NCBI GenBank assembly: GCA_013298215.1
Contig: JAAFKE010000003.1
Span: 1-64,000, forward strand
Direction: 5' to 3'
Length of the DNA: 64,000 nt
Source of the DNA: Cytophagales bacterium
GTDB lineage: Bacteria > Bacteroidota > Bacteroidia > Cytophagales > Spirosomataceae
Part shown: positions 33,701 to 42,577 of the stretch, one piece after another
Numbering within the stretch: position 1 is the stretch's first letter
Layout of the letters: each line of letters begins with the position of its first letter
Position numbers and translations under genes: made by a program
The notes under the pieces: model-generated
Seen by the model: the letters and a program-made list of their open reading frames with translations, nothing else
The model's database searches: none
What the model was told of the DNA's origin: nothing

Positions 33701-33854
33701 GAGAATAGGTAATGGCCTCTAAAATGGTCGATTTTCCGCTGCCCACGCGCCCAAAAATGCCAAAAATACCCGCCTCAGTCAAGCGCGAAAAATCGATCTC
33801 TTGGCGTTGGCGGTACGAATTAATACCCTCTAAAATAAGTTTAACTGGGATCAT
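30783..33854 (-). CDS. sbcC: SbcC, ATPase subunit of the SbcCD (Rad50/Mre11-like) nuclease
   Basis: 1023 aa. SbcCD opens DNA hairpins and processes double-strand breaks. Seen: Walker A FGRVGSGKSTILEAI (about 34-47), a long coiled coil with many Lys/Glu/Gln, the zinc hook HPCPLCGATHHP near residue 511, a second coiled coil, the signature GLNTLSGGQRFQAALCLALA (about 925), and Walker B FFFLDEGFGSLDKESL. It overlaps the sbcD stop by 14 bases, so the two are coupled. It ends 12 bases from the convergent GHL10 gene without a visible hairpin. Confidence 0.96.
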   Translation of the reverse strand: MIPVKLILEGINSYRQRQEIDFSRLTEAGIFGIFGRVGSGKSTILEAITYSLYGKMERLGKDHLSYNITNLRADRLLIDFECRTGREDARYRFVVEGKRNRKKFEEVKFERKCYQWMIDTSQWMPVASDNPAESILKLNYKDFMRTVIIPQGRFQEFIELKDTDRTEMMKGLFGLGRFDLGEKTSRLSKQNDGQLSEINGQLAQVGDATPQKLDQAEVDLKNTIYLIDTNEKNIGSKQAEEKVLEERWKKTQELMRVAERFEALTQRQESFEKLQVQVQQYSACLRDFKALLDAQFNQQKLKDEAGKKQLNLHADAAKNTDVLNGIVENLKTLRPQYDARETTMKRADTLLVWAGLKGVEAEMEKLNQRVEKGGQVLGAEKTKLDKLKQERQKLEADRNQLRQHQLDMGRLLAIKNWFEKRDNLLEQKRKIKENAEVVVAQERGFVEEKRDLLMDYPDINPTQSILDIQEKLRQHVDILAVEYEKLSGQVEHLAVRDALHTHAQNLHQGHPCPLCGATHHPYLAVNEGAKAATDAVRLRQAELKKQIEATQSVGSKMGIVQANLTNCEERKTALRKEFDANKQQIAAHDLAFEWPPYQKDQSQAVDADLKTAEKQKEAIEKLDGTITENGKETRLSEAELLRLETPLEELKLQARQKQDQANLKRGQMIGVDLADFEHLPIESLRKESAQLKNQCELDVEKYENQEKERQKLVALRDGLSGQLEILAQNVATTTEDLRKLEAELGQKIRQSGFESEAHIRTILGSNFDLEGQQRAISEYNTAFLVAQKEYEKLRGDVGNTTYDPHHHDTVKEELQILRAAGNDYRKDSGRLETEIGQLKTQLKNQSDLLAQKEKLELRQADLKRMTALFYSVGFVNYVSEVYLHNLAQQANERFHRMTSQQLQIEVSEKNNFIVRDLLNNGKTRGLNTLSGGQRFQAALCLALALADNVHAQLQSRENFFFLDEGFGSLDKESLQTVFETLKSLRKENRIVGVISHVEDLQQEMDVYLKIENTEERGSVVQYI

Positions 33855-35082
33855 GGTCGGGCAGGGCGGTTATTTCGCGAAACAAATCCAAGAGCGAGTC
33901 GCTCGGCACCTGGCCTTGGCTGTCTTTGCGGGTTTTAAAATACGACACAAAAAGCTCCTCCATGCTCTGGCCTTGTAGGTCGGCCATGCTGCGGCCCGTG
34001 CCGCCTTTGGGTTGCAGTTTCAGCTCTGGCACAATGGGCATCAGGCAGGGGTGGGCATCGACGAGCCGTTTTTTGTCGGCAGATTCTAAGTAATGGTCGG
34101 TTTGCATCGTAATCTGAACAATTGCGTCGGGGTTGGCGGTTAGCCAGGCCACGGCCTGGTCCACCGAATCGAACTTGGCTCGGAGAAGTTTTTTGCCTTT
34201 CGTGAGTTCAATTGCTTTATAATCAACGGGTTCGTTGGCTTCGGCGTGCACAACAACCACGTACTTGGTTTGGTTGGCTTCGGCAAAACTATAGGCCAGC
34301 GGGCTGCTGCTATACACCATCGGGCAGGGTTTTGTGGCCACCGTCTGGAAGCGGTGCAGGTGGCCCAGTGCCACGTACTGCACCTGGGGCGGCACGTTGT
34401 CCGAAAACACAGCCTGCGCCCCACCAATGTGCAAAATTGGGCGTTCATCGTCGGGCTCTTCGGGCATTTCGCCCCCGCGTTGCATCAGGTACAGGTGCGT
34501 GGCCAGCATATTCACCCCGGCGGTGTCGCAGTGGGCATCGGCCAGGTTTTGCCAATGTTTTTGGAGAACGTCACGCAGGGCTTCTTCGGTTTTTTCTACC
34601 CCCAAATACGTTTTTAGGCGCGTTTCGTTGGCGTAGGGCGTGAGAATAAGCCGCAGGGGCGTGGCCGAATTGGGTAGTTTTATTTCTACAAAACCGCGAT
34701 CTGTTTTTGTTATTTTCAACCCCGCGTTGGTTTCAAAAGCCTGAATGGGCGCGTTTGGCAAACCCACAAAGAGTATGCCGCAGGCGCGCGCCAGGGCATC
34801 GGGAACGTCTATGCGTTGGGGCAGGTCGTGGTTGCCAGCAATGGCCACCACCGCCCGCTGTCCGTTGTTAGAGAGCCGGTGCAGGGTGGTATAGAGCAGC
34901 TCGGTGGCTTCGGTACTGGGGTTGAAAGTATCGAAAAGGTCGCCCGCCACAATGACGGCATCCACGTTTTCGCGTTCGGCAATTTGGCAAATTTCGTCCA
35001 GCACTTCCCTTTGTTCCTCCAAACGCAGAAACTGTTCGAGGCGTTTGCCCAGGTGCCAATCGGCGGTGTGTAGTATTTTCAT
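33841..35082 (-). CDS. sbcD: SbcD, nuclease subunit of SbcCD
   Basis: 413 aa from the ATG at 35082; the frame stays open upstream but the family start is MKILHTADWHLGKRLEQF. Seen: calcineurin-like phosphoesterase motifs HTADWHLG, VIVAGDLFDTFNPS, VAIAGNHDLPQRI and ALGHLHRFQ, which together build the two-metal site, plus the C-terminal capping domain. It is the Mre11-like partner of the downstream sbcC. A near-match box in TTATTTTGC lies about 35 bases upstream. Confidence 0.96.
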   Translation of the reverse strand: MKILHTADWHLGKRLEQFLRLEEQREVLDEICQIAERENVDAVIVAGDLFDTFNPSTEATELLYTTLHRLSNNGQRAVVAIAGNHDLPQRIDVPDALARACGILFVGLPNAPIQAFETNAGLKITKTDRGFVEIKLPNSATPLRLILTPYANETRLKTYLGVEKTEEALRDVLQKHWQNLADAHCDTAGVNMLATHLYLMQRGGEMPEEPDDERPILHIGGAQAVFSDNVPPQVQYVALGHLHRFQTVATKPCPMVYSSSPLAYSFAEANQTKYVVVVHAEANEPVDYKAIELTKGKKLLRAKFDSVDQAVAWLTANPDAIVQITMQTDHYLESADKKRLVDAHPCLMPIVPELKLQPKGGTGRSMADLQGQSMEELFVSYFKTRKDSQGQVPSDSLLDLFREITALPDHDPS

Positions 35083-35241
35083 TTGGTGGCTTAGTCGAAC
35101 TAAACCGCAAAATAACACCAAAGCACCCGTGGGCAGTGGTAGGTGGTCAAAAAAATACCCACAAAAAAACATAGACGCTCACTTTGGCACTAAATATGTT
35201 GGTAGCTCGTTAGTGTTTCAAAAAATAAAAAAACTTACCTC

Positions 35242-35670
35242 ATGAAAACCACCTTTCTCACCATTCTGCTCGCTGGCGTGTTGGCCTGCAACGTTCAGTC
35301 GGCCACCAAAGAACAGGGCATCGTTTTTGAAAAGATGCCGTGGGCAAAAATCTTAGCCAAAGCCAAAAAAGAAAATAAGCTCATTTTTTTTGACGCATAC
35401 GCCAGCTGGTGCGGGCCGTGCAAGATGCTCCAAAAGAACGTGTTCACCCGCGCCGACGTGGCCGACGTTTTCAATAAAAAATTTATTAACGTAAAATACG
35501 ACATGGAGGTTGGCGAGGGCGAAGCCCTGGCGCGAATGTATCCTTTGCAGGCATACCCCACGCTGATGTTCATCAACGCAAACGGCAAGGTTGTGCAGCA
35601 AGTAATTGGGTACCAAGACCCCGAGGCACTCATCCAGATTGGCAACGCGGTGGCGGCGGCCAAAAAGTAA
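35242..35670 (+). CDS. Exported thioredoxin-like protein
   Basis: 142 aa. Seen: an N-terminal signal (MKTTFLTILLAGVLAC), in which GVLAC may be a lipobox; then a thioredoxin fold with YASWCGPCKMLQKNVF (WCGPC at 56-60), KYDMEVGEGEALARMYPLQA and the cis-Pro segment AYPTLMFINANG. It likely reduces disulfides in the periplasm, resembling the thioredoxin_7/DsbD-gamma group. It is transcribed on its own; the stop lies one base from that of metG on the other strand. Confidence 0.92.
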   Translation: MKTTFLTILLAGVLACNVQSATKEQGIVFEKMPWAKILAKAKKENKLIFFDAYASWCGPCKMLQKNVFTRADVADVFNKKFINVKYDMEVGEGEALARMYPLQAYPTLMFINANGKVVQQVIGYQDPEALIQIGNAVAAAKK

Positions 35671-35671
35671 T

Positions 35672-37714
35672 TTAGCTCACCTGCCCACCGTCCCAAACGC
35701 TTTTGTTGGGTTGCACCAGCGCCAGCGAGCCGTCGCGGTCTTCGGCCATTAGTATCATGCCGTTCGACTCTTGCCCCATTATTTTGCGTGGGGCCAGGTT
35801 GGCCACAAACGTAACCTGCTTGCCAACCATTTCTTCGGGCGTGTAGTGTTTGGCAATGCCGCTCAAAATGGTGCGTTTCTCAAATCCGTCGTCGATCAGG
35901 AATTTTAGTAGCTTATCACTTTTGGGCAGGCGTTCGGCGGCCACAACCGTACCAACACGAAGGTCTAATTTAGCAAAGTCGTCGAACTGAACCACGGGCC
36001 GCAGCGGCGGTATCTTCTTGGTTTCGAGCTCGTTTTGTCTTTTTGCTGCTTGGAGTTTGTCAATCTGCGCCTGAATGGTGGCATCTTCTATTTTCTCGAA
36101 CAGAAGCCCCCCCTGCTCAATTGGCTGGTGTGTTTCTACCAAACTACCGCCCGCTTCGTGCCACGGCACGGCGGGCAGGCCGAGCATTTTTTGTAGTTTT
36201 TGGGCCGTAAATGGCAGAAACGGAGCCGACAAAACGGCTAAGTTGGCCGTAATCTGCAAAGCCACGTGCATAATGGTATCTACGCGGGCTTGGCTTTCTT
36301 TGATGGCGTGCCAAGGCTGGGTGTCGGCCAGGTACTTGTTTCCCAAACGCGCCAAGTCCATCATGCTGGCCAGTGCCTCCCGAAAATGATACTGGGCAAT
36401 GGCATCGCCGATTCGGGCAGGAAACACCGCCAGCGCATCCAAAGCGGCGCGGTCAATGTCGGTTAGCTGACCAATGGGCGGCACCTGGCCGCCGCAAAAC
36501 TTGTGGGTTAGTACCAAGGCGCGGTTCACAAAATTGCCGTAGATGGCAACCAACTCCGAATTGTTTTTGGTCTGAAAATCCTTCCAAGTAAAATTATTGT
36601 CTTTTGTCTCGGGCATATTGGCAGTCAGGGCGTAGCGCAGCACGTCTTGTTTGTCGGGAAACTCGACCAGATATTCGTGCAACCACACGGCCCAGTTGCG
36701 CGAGGTCGAGATTTTATCATCCTCCAAATTCATAAATTCGTTGGCTGGCACATTATCGGCCAAGATGTACGAACCCTCGTTCATGAGCATGGCTGGGAAA
36801 ATAATGCAGTGAAAAACAATGTTGTCTTTCCCAATAAAATGCACCAGTTTGGTGTTTTCGTCGCGCCAGTAAGGTTGCCAGTCTTTGTTGGTTTGGGCGG
36901 CCCATTCTTTGGTCATCGAAATATACCCAATGGGCGCATCGAACCAGACATACAGCACCTTACCCGCCGCATCGGGCAGCGGCACCTCGATTCCCCACTC
37001 CAAATCGCGGGTCATGGCGCGGGGTTTTAGCCCCTCTTTGAGCCACGACAAGCACTGCCCCGCCACGTTGGTTTTCCACTCGGGGTGGGCGCTCACGTAG
37101 GCTTCGATCTGCGGCTGCATGGTGTCTAAGGGCAAATACCAGTTTTTGGTGGGGCGCATCACGGGGGTGGCTCCCGACAGCGTGGAGCGAAGTGGTTCTT
37201 TGAGTTCGGTCGGCGAGAGCGTAGAGCCGCACTTTTCGCACTGGTCGCCGTAGGCGTTGGGGTTGCCACACACCGGGCAAGTACCCACTATGTAGCGGTC
37301 GGCCAGAAACTGGTTGGCCGTTTCGTCGTAGTATTGCTCGGTGGTTTGTTCTACGAAGTGCCCTTTTTGGTAGAGCGTCGTAAAAAACTCCTGCGATGTT
37401 TGGTGGTGGATCGGGTTGGAAGTACGCGAATAAACATCGAACGAAATCCCAAAATCGGCAAACGATTCCTTGATTATTTTGTAGTATTTATCAACAACTT
37501 CCTGCGGAGAGATGCCCTCCTTTTTGGCTTTTATCGTAATCGGTACGCCGTGTTCGTCGGTTCCCGACACAAACACCACGTCCTGGCCGCAAGCCCGCAG
37601 GTAGCGCACATAAATATCAGCAGGAATGTAGCAGCCCGCCAAATGGCCAATATGAATGGGGCCGTTGGCGTAAATAAGCGCCGCCGTGACGGTGTAGCGT
37701 TGGGGGTTTTTCAT
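35672..37714 (-). CDS. metG: Methionyl-tRNA synthetase
   Basis: 680 aa. It charges tRNA(Met). Seen: the HIGH-type motif [19 protein letters not shown] (about 14-32), the knuckle zinc site [18 protein letters not shown] (about 144-161), the KMSKS equivalent DDKISTSRN (near 332-340), an alpha-helical anticodon domain, and a C-terminal tRNA-binding OB domain starting [20 protein letters not shown]. The KISTS variant is usual in this phylum. The gene stands alone, with a 131-base gap to carA upstream. Confidence 0.97.
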   Translation of the reverse strand: MKNPQRYTVTAALIYANGPIHIGHLAGCYIPADIYVRYLRACGQDVVFVSGTDEHGVPITIKAKKEGISPQEVVDKYYKIIKESFADFGISFDVYSRTSNPIHHQTSQEFFTTLYQKGHFVEQTTEQYYDETANQFLADRYIVGTCPVCGNPNAYGDQCEKCGSTLSPTELKEPLRSTLSGATPVMRPTKNWYLPLDTMQPQIEAYVSAHPEWKTNVAGQCLSWLKEGLKPRAMTRDLEWGIEVPLPDAAGKVLYVWFDAPIGYISMTKEWAAQTNKDWQPYWRDENTKLVHFIGKDNIVFHCIIFPAMLMNEGSYILADNVPANEFMNLEDDKISTSRNWAVWLHEYLVEFPDKQDVLRYALTANMPETKDNNFTWKDFQTKNNSELVAIYGNFVNRALVLTHKFCGGQVPPIGQLTDIDRAALDALAVFPARIGDAIAQYHFREALASMMDLARLGNKYLADTQPWHAIKESQARVDTIMHVALQITANLAVLSAPFLPFTAQKLQKMLGLPAVPWHEAGGSLVETHQPIEQGGLLFEKIEDATIQAQIDKLQAAKRQNELETKKIPPLRPVVQFDDFAKLDLRVGTVVAAERLPKSDKLLKFLIDDGFEKRTILSGIAKHYTPEEMVGKQVTFVANLAPRKIMGQESNGMILMAEDRDGSLALVQPNKSVWDGGQVS

Positions 37715-37845
37715 GGTCGGAACAATGGGGAATCAATTATTTTTATTGGCAAAAGCACGCGCAACGATGCCGCCCAGTTGTGTGCTTCCACAAAATTGTT
37801 AGGCAACCGTGTAGCTCCAGAAATCCAAAAACAGGCGGCGATCGG

Positions 37846-38952
37846 TTAATTTGAAAACAGCCCCACAAAATCCTCGAACAAGTAGCGTGAGTCGTGCGGG
37901 CCAGGCGAGGCTTCGGGGTGGTACTGCACCGAAAACGCAGGCCGGTCGCGGCGGCGGATGCCCTCAATGGTTTTGTCGTTGAGGTTGATGTGCGTCACTT
38001 CCACGTCGGGATGCTGGGCAATTTGGTCAGGATCGACGGCAAATCCGTGGTTCTGCGAGGTGATCTCACAAAGTCCCGTCCGAAAATTTTTAACTGGGTG
38101 GTTCAACCCTCGGTGGCCGTGGTGCATTTTGTAGGTAGATATACCACTTGCCAAAGCCAGCAACTGGTGGCCGAGGCAAATACCAAAAAGTGGTTTTCCG
38201 GTGGCCACAAACCGCCCCACCGCCTCCACGGCGTAGGGCATGGCGGCGGGGTCGCCGGGGCCATTTGAGATAAAAAAACCGTCGGGGTTCCAGGCCATTA
38301 CCTCTTCAAAAGGAGTTTTGGCAGGAAAAACCTTGCAGTAGCACCCGCGCTCGGTGAGGTTTTGGAGGATACTTTTCTTGATGCCGTAGTCCATCACGGC
38401 CACGCGGTGGCGGCTGGTGGCTGGGTCGCCCACAAAATACGGCTCTTTGGTACAAACCACCGACGACAGCTCGAGGCCGTCCATGTTGGGTACTTCTTTG
38501 AGGCGAGCCATGAGCAGGGCTTCGTCGGTTATTTCGGACGAGATAATGGCGTTCATCACTCCTTTTTGGCGCACGTGCCGCACAATCTGGCGCGTGTCCA
38601 CGCCACTAATACCCACCACATTGGCGCGCTCGAAGTATTCTTGCAACGAAAAATCGGCGGTATGGCGGGAGTAAATAGTAGAGAACGAATTGCAGACCAT
38701 TCCGCTAATTTTTATTGATGCCGATTCTTCTTCGGACTCCAGCTGAACGCCGTAGTTGCCGATGTGGGCGTTGGTATTGACCACAATTTGCCCAAAGTAA
38801 GACGGATCGGTGTATATTTCTTGGTAGCCAGTCATGCCCGTATTAAAGCAAATTTCGCCGCCAGTTGTGCCTATTTTGCCCAAGGCCAAACCTTTGAACA
38901 CAACGCCGTCTTCAAAGAGTAAAATGGCGGGGGTAGGTTCTGTTTTTTTCAT
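37846..38952 (-). CDS. carA: Carbamoyl-phosphate synthase small (glutaminase) subunit
   Basis: 368 aa from the ATG at 38952; the frame to 38988 reaches the promoter and is rejected. CarA hydrolyses glutamine and feeds ammonia to CarB for arginine and pyrimidine synthesis. Seen: LLFEDGVVFKGLALG, FNTGMTGYQEIYTDPSYFGQ, the class I amidotransferase triad in KPLFGICLGHQLLALASG (Cys near 257) and VQYHPEASPGPHDS, and ISNGPGDPAAM. carB is not adjacent. Its product carbamoyl phosphate is also the donor for the carbamoyltransferase at 15.3-17.2 kb. Confidence 0.97.
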   Translation of the reverse strand: MKKTEPTPAILLFEDGVVFKGLALGKIGTTGGEICFNTGMTGYQEIYTDPSYFGQIVVNTNAHIGNYGVQLESEEESASIKISGMVCNSFSTIYSRHTADFSLQEYFERANVVGISGVDTRQIVRHVRQKGVMNAIISSEITDEALLMARLKEVPNMDGLELSSVVCTKEPYFVGDPATSRHRVAVMDYGIKKSILQNLTERGCYCKVFPAKTPFEEVMAWNPDGFFISNGPGDPAAMPYAVEAVGRFVATGKPLFGICLGHQLLALASGISTYKMHHGHRGLNHPVKNFRTGLCEITSQNHGFAVDPDQIAQHPDVEVTHINLNDKTIEGIRRRDRPAFSVQYHPEASPGPHDSRYLFEDFVGLFSN

Positions 38953-38985
38953 CGAACAAATAAAATAAAATTCATTTTTGCGGTG

Positions 38986-38993
38986 CAAAAATA
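38986..38993 (-). promoter_or_regulatory. carA promoter, -7 box TATTTTTG
   Basis: A perfect TAnnTTTG on the minus strand, 33 bases upstream of the ATG at 38952. It lies next to the divergent barrel gene and fixes the carA start. Confidence 0.6.
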
Positions 38994-39047
38994 TAAAGTT
39001 TGAGCCGAAATTAATGGATTTGTGGCCGAAACATCCGTAATTTGACT

Positions 39048-40931
39048 GTGAAGCTATTCTATTTGAGCATACTATCGGCTTTTTTGGGGTGTTTTTACCA
39101 GCTATCTACCAACGCCCAAGCCCCCCAAGACAGCCTTTTTAAGGCCAAAATAGACGCGCACGAAAACGCCAAAGACAGCATTAAATTCACGAATTTCAAA
39201 CGAAAAATGTACGCGCGGGGCTTCACGCGGCAGTTGTACGACGTGCTGTTTAGGGATATTTATAACAAAACCAACTCGGGCGGCGAGGTAGCAAAAATAG
39301 AGACCAACCCTTTTGTGGCCTACGAGGGGCGGGTTATCCACCGAGTTTACGTGCGCCGCTTAGACGTTTTTGGATTTAGTGTGTATGACACCACGCGTAA
39401 GTCGGACAACTATTTTGAGAAGATCGGCAACAAGCTCCATCGCAACACCCGCGAGGGCGTGATCCGACACAATTATTTACTTTTTCAGGAAGGCGACTAC
39501 CTAAACGCCGAAAAAATGCGCGACAATGAACGTTTGCTGCGCTCGCTGCCGGTGTTTCACGACGCGCGCATTTTGGTAGTTCCCTACAACCAAACCAAGG
39601 GTTTTGTAGACGTGTACGTGATTACCCAAGACGTGTGGTCGCTGTTGCCAGATGCTGGCTTTGGGGGCTTTGATCGTTTTCAGGTCGGGCTCGAACAGCG
39701 TAATTTTAGGGGCATGGGGCACACGCTTCGCAACGAATTTCGGTACCAAGGGCGCGACACAATTCAAAAATACGAGTTCCGAACGCGCTACCTCATACCC
39801 ACCATCGGCAAAACATACGTGTCGGCGCAGGCCAATATTGTTGTGGAGCGCGACTTGAATGTGTACGCCCTCAAATTTTTTAGGCCCTTTCTCACCCCCG
39901 AAACCATGTACGCGGGGGCGTTGGAACTGAGCCACAACCGCGTGCGCAGGTACGAGTTTGTGTCCAACAAAAGCGACAGTGTGGTGTCGTTTTTGTACAA
40001 CTACAACCTTTTTGATGCCTGGGTGGGTCGATCGTTCGGGCTTTTTTTTGGCAGTGCCGATTTGCGCGCCCGCGCCAGGCTGGTGCTGGCGGCGCGCTAC
40101 ACGGCCTACGACTACCTAAAACGCCCCAAGCTCCAGGCCGACACCAACCAGATATACCAAGACACCCGAACCACGCTGGTGAGTTTGGGTTTTTCTAACC
40201 GCCGCTACCAGCGCGACCTGCTCATTTACGGCTTTGGGCGCACCGAAGACGTGCCAACGGGCTCGCTGGCGGCGGGCGAAATTGGTTTCGACAACGCCGA
40301 GCTGGGCCAACGGATTTACCTGGGTTTTAATTATAGCAAAGCCCGCTACTACAAGTTTGGTTATTTGTACGGATTATTAAACGTGGGTGGGTTTGCAAAA
40401 AAACGCGGGCTCGAACAGGGCGTTCTCAACTTGGAGACCAACTATTTTACCAACCTCAAAACCCTCGGACACGACTGGAACGCCCGGTACTTTTTGACCT
40501 TGAAATATACCCTCGGCATCGGGCGTTTTCCCAACGAGTATTTTAATATTACCGAGCACGGGGCTGGTTTTGAGGGTGTTAGTAGCAGTTCTTTGCGCGG
40601 CACCAAAAAACTTGTTTTCAATTTCGAGGGCGTATTTTTTTCGCCGATCAACTTTTTGGGCTTTCGGGTTGCCCCCTTCGCGTTTACCAACCTTGGTCTG
40701 GTGGCTTTCGACGAGCAGCCGCTCTTTAAAAGCCCCGTTTACCAAGGTTTTGGCGTGGGTTTTAGGTTCAGAAACGAAAACCTAACTTTCGATACCTTTC
40801 AGATTAGGCTCGGCTTTTATCCCAATGTACCCAACAATCCCAACGCGCTCAGGTTTGCGTTCGACGGCATTTCTCCGCTTCGATTTCGGGATTTCAACAC
40901 GCAAGCCCCAGAAATTGTGCAGTTTAGGTAG
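39048..40931 (+). CDS. Outer-membrane beta-barrel protein with POTRA-like N-terminus
   Basis: About 627 aa. I prefer the GTG at 39048 (MKLFYLSILSAFLGCFYQL, a proper signal peptide) over the TTG two codons upstream. Seen: a POTRA-like region at about 95-190 (IHRVYVRRLDVFGFSVYD, LLFQEGDYLNAEKMRDNERL, LRSLPVFHDARILVV, FVDVYVITQD), then a long series of amphipathic strands rich in Tyr/Phe/Arg up to the end. The layout resembles BamA/TamA-type (Omp85) proteins but with one POTRA, so it may be a Bacteroidota-specific assembly or transport protein. Function is inferred from architecture only. Confidence 0.72.
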   Translation: MKLFYLSILSAFLGCFYQLSTNAQAPQDSLFKAKIDAHENAKDSIKFTNFKRKMYARGFTRQLYDVLFRDIYNKTNSGGEVAKIETNPFVAYEGRVIHRVYVRRLDVFGFSVYDTTRKSDNYFEKIGNKLHRNTREGVIRHNYLLFQEGDYLNAEKMRDNERLLRSLPVFHDARILVVPYNQTKGFVDVYVITQDVWSLLPDAGFGGFDRFQVGLEQRNFRGMGHTLRNEFRYQGRDTIQKYEFRTRYLIPTIGKTYVSAQANIVVERDLNVYALKFFRPFLTPETMYAGALELSHNRVRRYEFVSNKSDSVVSFLYNYNLFDAWVGRSFGLFFGSADLRARARLVLAARYTAYDYLKRPKLQADTNQIYQDTRTTLVSLGFSNRRYQRDLLIYGFGRTEDVPTGSLAAGEIGFDNAELGQRIYLGFNYSKARYYKFGYLYGLLNVGGFAKKRGLEQGVLNLETNYFTNLKTLGHDWNARYFLTLKYTLGIGRFPNEYFNITEHGAGFEGVSSSSLRGTKKLVFNFEGVFFSPINFLGFRVAPFAFTNLGLVAFDEQPLFKSPVYQGFGVGFRFRNENLTFDTFQIRLGFYPNVPNNPNALRFAFDGISPLRFRDFNTQAPEIVQFR

Positions 40932-41026
40932 TTTTTGTGGGCTATCTGATGACCGCGTGGAGCCGATCGACAAAAAAATGCATGGAATTGACGAAGTCGA
41001 GAGTCAATAAAATTCAGGTTGGGGTA

Positions 41027-41034
41027 TATTTTTG
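41027..41034 (+). promoter_or_regulatory. Promoter of the M20 dipeptidase gene, -7 box TATTTTTG
   Basis: A perfect TAnnTTTG, 55 bases before the ATG at 41090. No convincing -33 TTTG. Confidence 0.5.
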
Positions 41035-41089
41035 ACCCAAAAAACAGTTTCATTTGTACTGTTTAATCCGAAAAGTAATTTTCCAATCC

Positions 41090-42454
41090 ATGAATTCTTA
41101 CATAGAAACCAACAAAGGGCGTTTTTTGAGCGAACTGCTCGACCTGCTTCGTATTCCATCGGTTAGTGCCGACCCTGCTTTTAATGCCGACACGCGCCGC
41201 GCGGCGGTCTTCGTGCGCGACTCGCTGGCGGCGGCGGGCCTCGATGAGGTCGAAATTTGTGAGACAGCGGGGCATCCAATCGTTTTTGGACAAAAAATGA
41301 TCGACCCCGCTCTCCCAACCATCCTCGTTTATGGCCACTACGACGTGCAACCCGCCGACCCCTACGAACTTTGGAACTCGCCACCGTTCGAGCCCGTCAT
41401 CATAAACGAGCGGATTTTTGCCCGTGGCGCCTGCGACGATAAAGGTCAGTTTTATATGCACATCAAGGCCGTGGAGGCCATGCTGGCCACCAACTCACTA
41501 CCTTGCAACGTAAAAATAATGATCGAGGGCGAGGAAGAAGTTGGCTCCGACAACCTCGGTGCGTTTGTGATACAAAATCGCGAGAAACTCCGCGCCGACG
41601 TTATTCTGATCTCCGACACCAGTATTATTGCCAACGACGTGCCGTCGATTGAGACCGGCCTGCGTGGGTTGTCGTATGTTGAAGTTGAAGTGACAGGCGC
41701 AAACCGCGACCTGCATTCTGGCGTTTATGGCGGCGCAGTAGCCAACCCCATAAATGTACTTTGCGACATGATTGCGTCTTTGAAAGACGAAGATGGGCGC
41801 ATTATGATCCCTGGTTTTTACGACAAAGTCGAAAACCTGACCGCCGCCCAACGCAAGGCCATGAACGAAGCCCCGTTTTCGTTGGAGGACTACAAGGCTG
41901 ATTTGCAGATCGACGACGTGATGGGCGAGACCAACTACACAACCATTGAGCGGACTTCGATTCGCCCGACGCTGGACGTGAACGGCATCTGGGGCGGCTA
42001 CACGGGCCAGGGAGCCAAAACGGTGCTACCTTCTAAAGCCTCCGCCAAAATCTCGATGCGCCTCGTGCCACACCAAACCCCCGATGAGATCACCGAACTT
42101 TTTAGCAATCATTTTAGGGCCATTGCGCCCGCTGGCGTGCGCGTGCAGGTGCGCCCCCACCACGGCGGGCTGCCCTACGTTACGCCCACCGACTCATTAG
42201 AATACCAAGCCGCCCACCGCGCCATGGAAGAGTCTTGGGGCAAAGCGCCCATTCCAACGCGCGGCGGTGGCAGCATTCCGATTGTGGCACTGTTTGAACA
42301 ACAGCTGGGCATCAAGTCCATTTTGATGGGCTTTGGGTTGGACATCGACGCACTCCACTCGCCCAACGAAAGCTACGGATTGTTTAACTTCTACAAGGGC
42401 ATCGAAACCATTCCGTTGTTCTTTAAGCACTACGCTGCGCTCAAAAAAGGATAA
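41090..42454 (+). CDS. M20-family dipeptidase
   Basis: 454 aa from the ATG at 41090 (MNSYIETNKGRFLSELLDLL). Seen: the zinc motif VYGHYDVQPADPYELWNSPP, ARGACDDKGQFYMHIKA with the bridging Asp, the catalytic Glu pair IEGEEEVGSDN, a lid domain with RDLHSGVYGGAVANP and GAKTVLPSKASAKISMRLVP, and the final His ligand region DALHSPNES. It matches the cytosolic non-specific dipeptidase/carnosinase-like group that hydrolyses dipeptides. No signal peptide, so cytoplasmic. Confidence 0.94.
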   Translation: MNSYIETNKGRFLSELLDLLRIPSVSADPAFNADTRRAAVFVRDSLAAAGLDEVEICETAGHPIVFGQKMIDPALPTILVYGHYDVQPADPYELWNSPPFEPVIINERIFARGACDDKGQFYMHIKAVEAMLATNSLPCNVKIMIEGEEEVGSDNLGAFVIQNREKLRADVILISDTSIIANDVPSIETGLRGLSYVEVEVTGANRDLHSGVYGGAVANPINVLCDMIASLKDEDGRIMIPGFYDKVENLTAAQRKAMNEAPFSLEDYKADLQIDDVMGETNYTTIERTSIRPTLDVNGIWGGYTGQGAKTVLPSKASAKISMRLVPHQTPDEITELFSNHFRAIAPAGVRVQVRPHHGGLPYVTPTDSLEYQAAHRAMEESWGKAPIPTRGGGSIPIVALFEQQLGIKSILMGFGLDIDALHSPNESYGLFNFYKGIETIPLFFKHYAALKKG

Positions 42455-42524
42455 TGCGACGTTTGTTTGGCACAAAAATTGGTGTGTACGCAGGTAGATG
42501 CCCATATTTTAAGGCCACAAATGT

Positions 42525-42553
42525 TTTGACTTTGAATTATTTGCGTAATTTTG
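42525..42553 (+). promoter_or_regulatory. Promoter of the TPR membrane-protein gene
   Basis: A perfect -7 box TAATTTTG at 42546-42553, with TTTG at 42525-42528. The 17-base spacer is slightly short for the class. The ATG follows 25 bases downstream at 42578. Confidence 0.65.
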
Positions 42554-42577
42554 CACTCCAAATTTTAAATTTATAAA

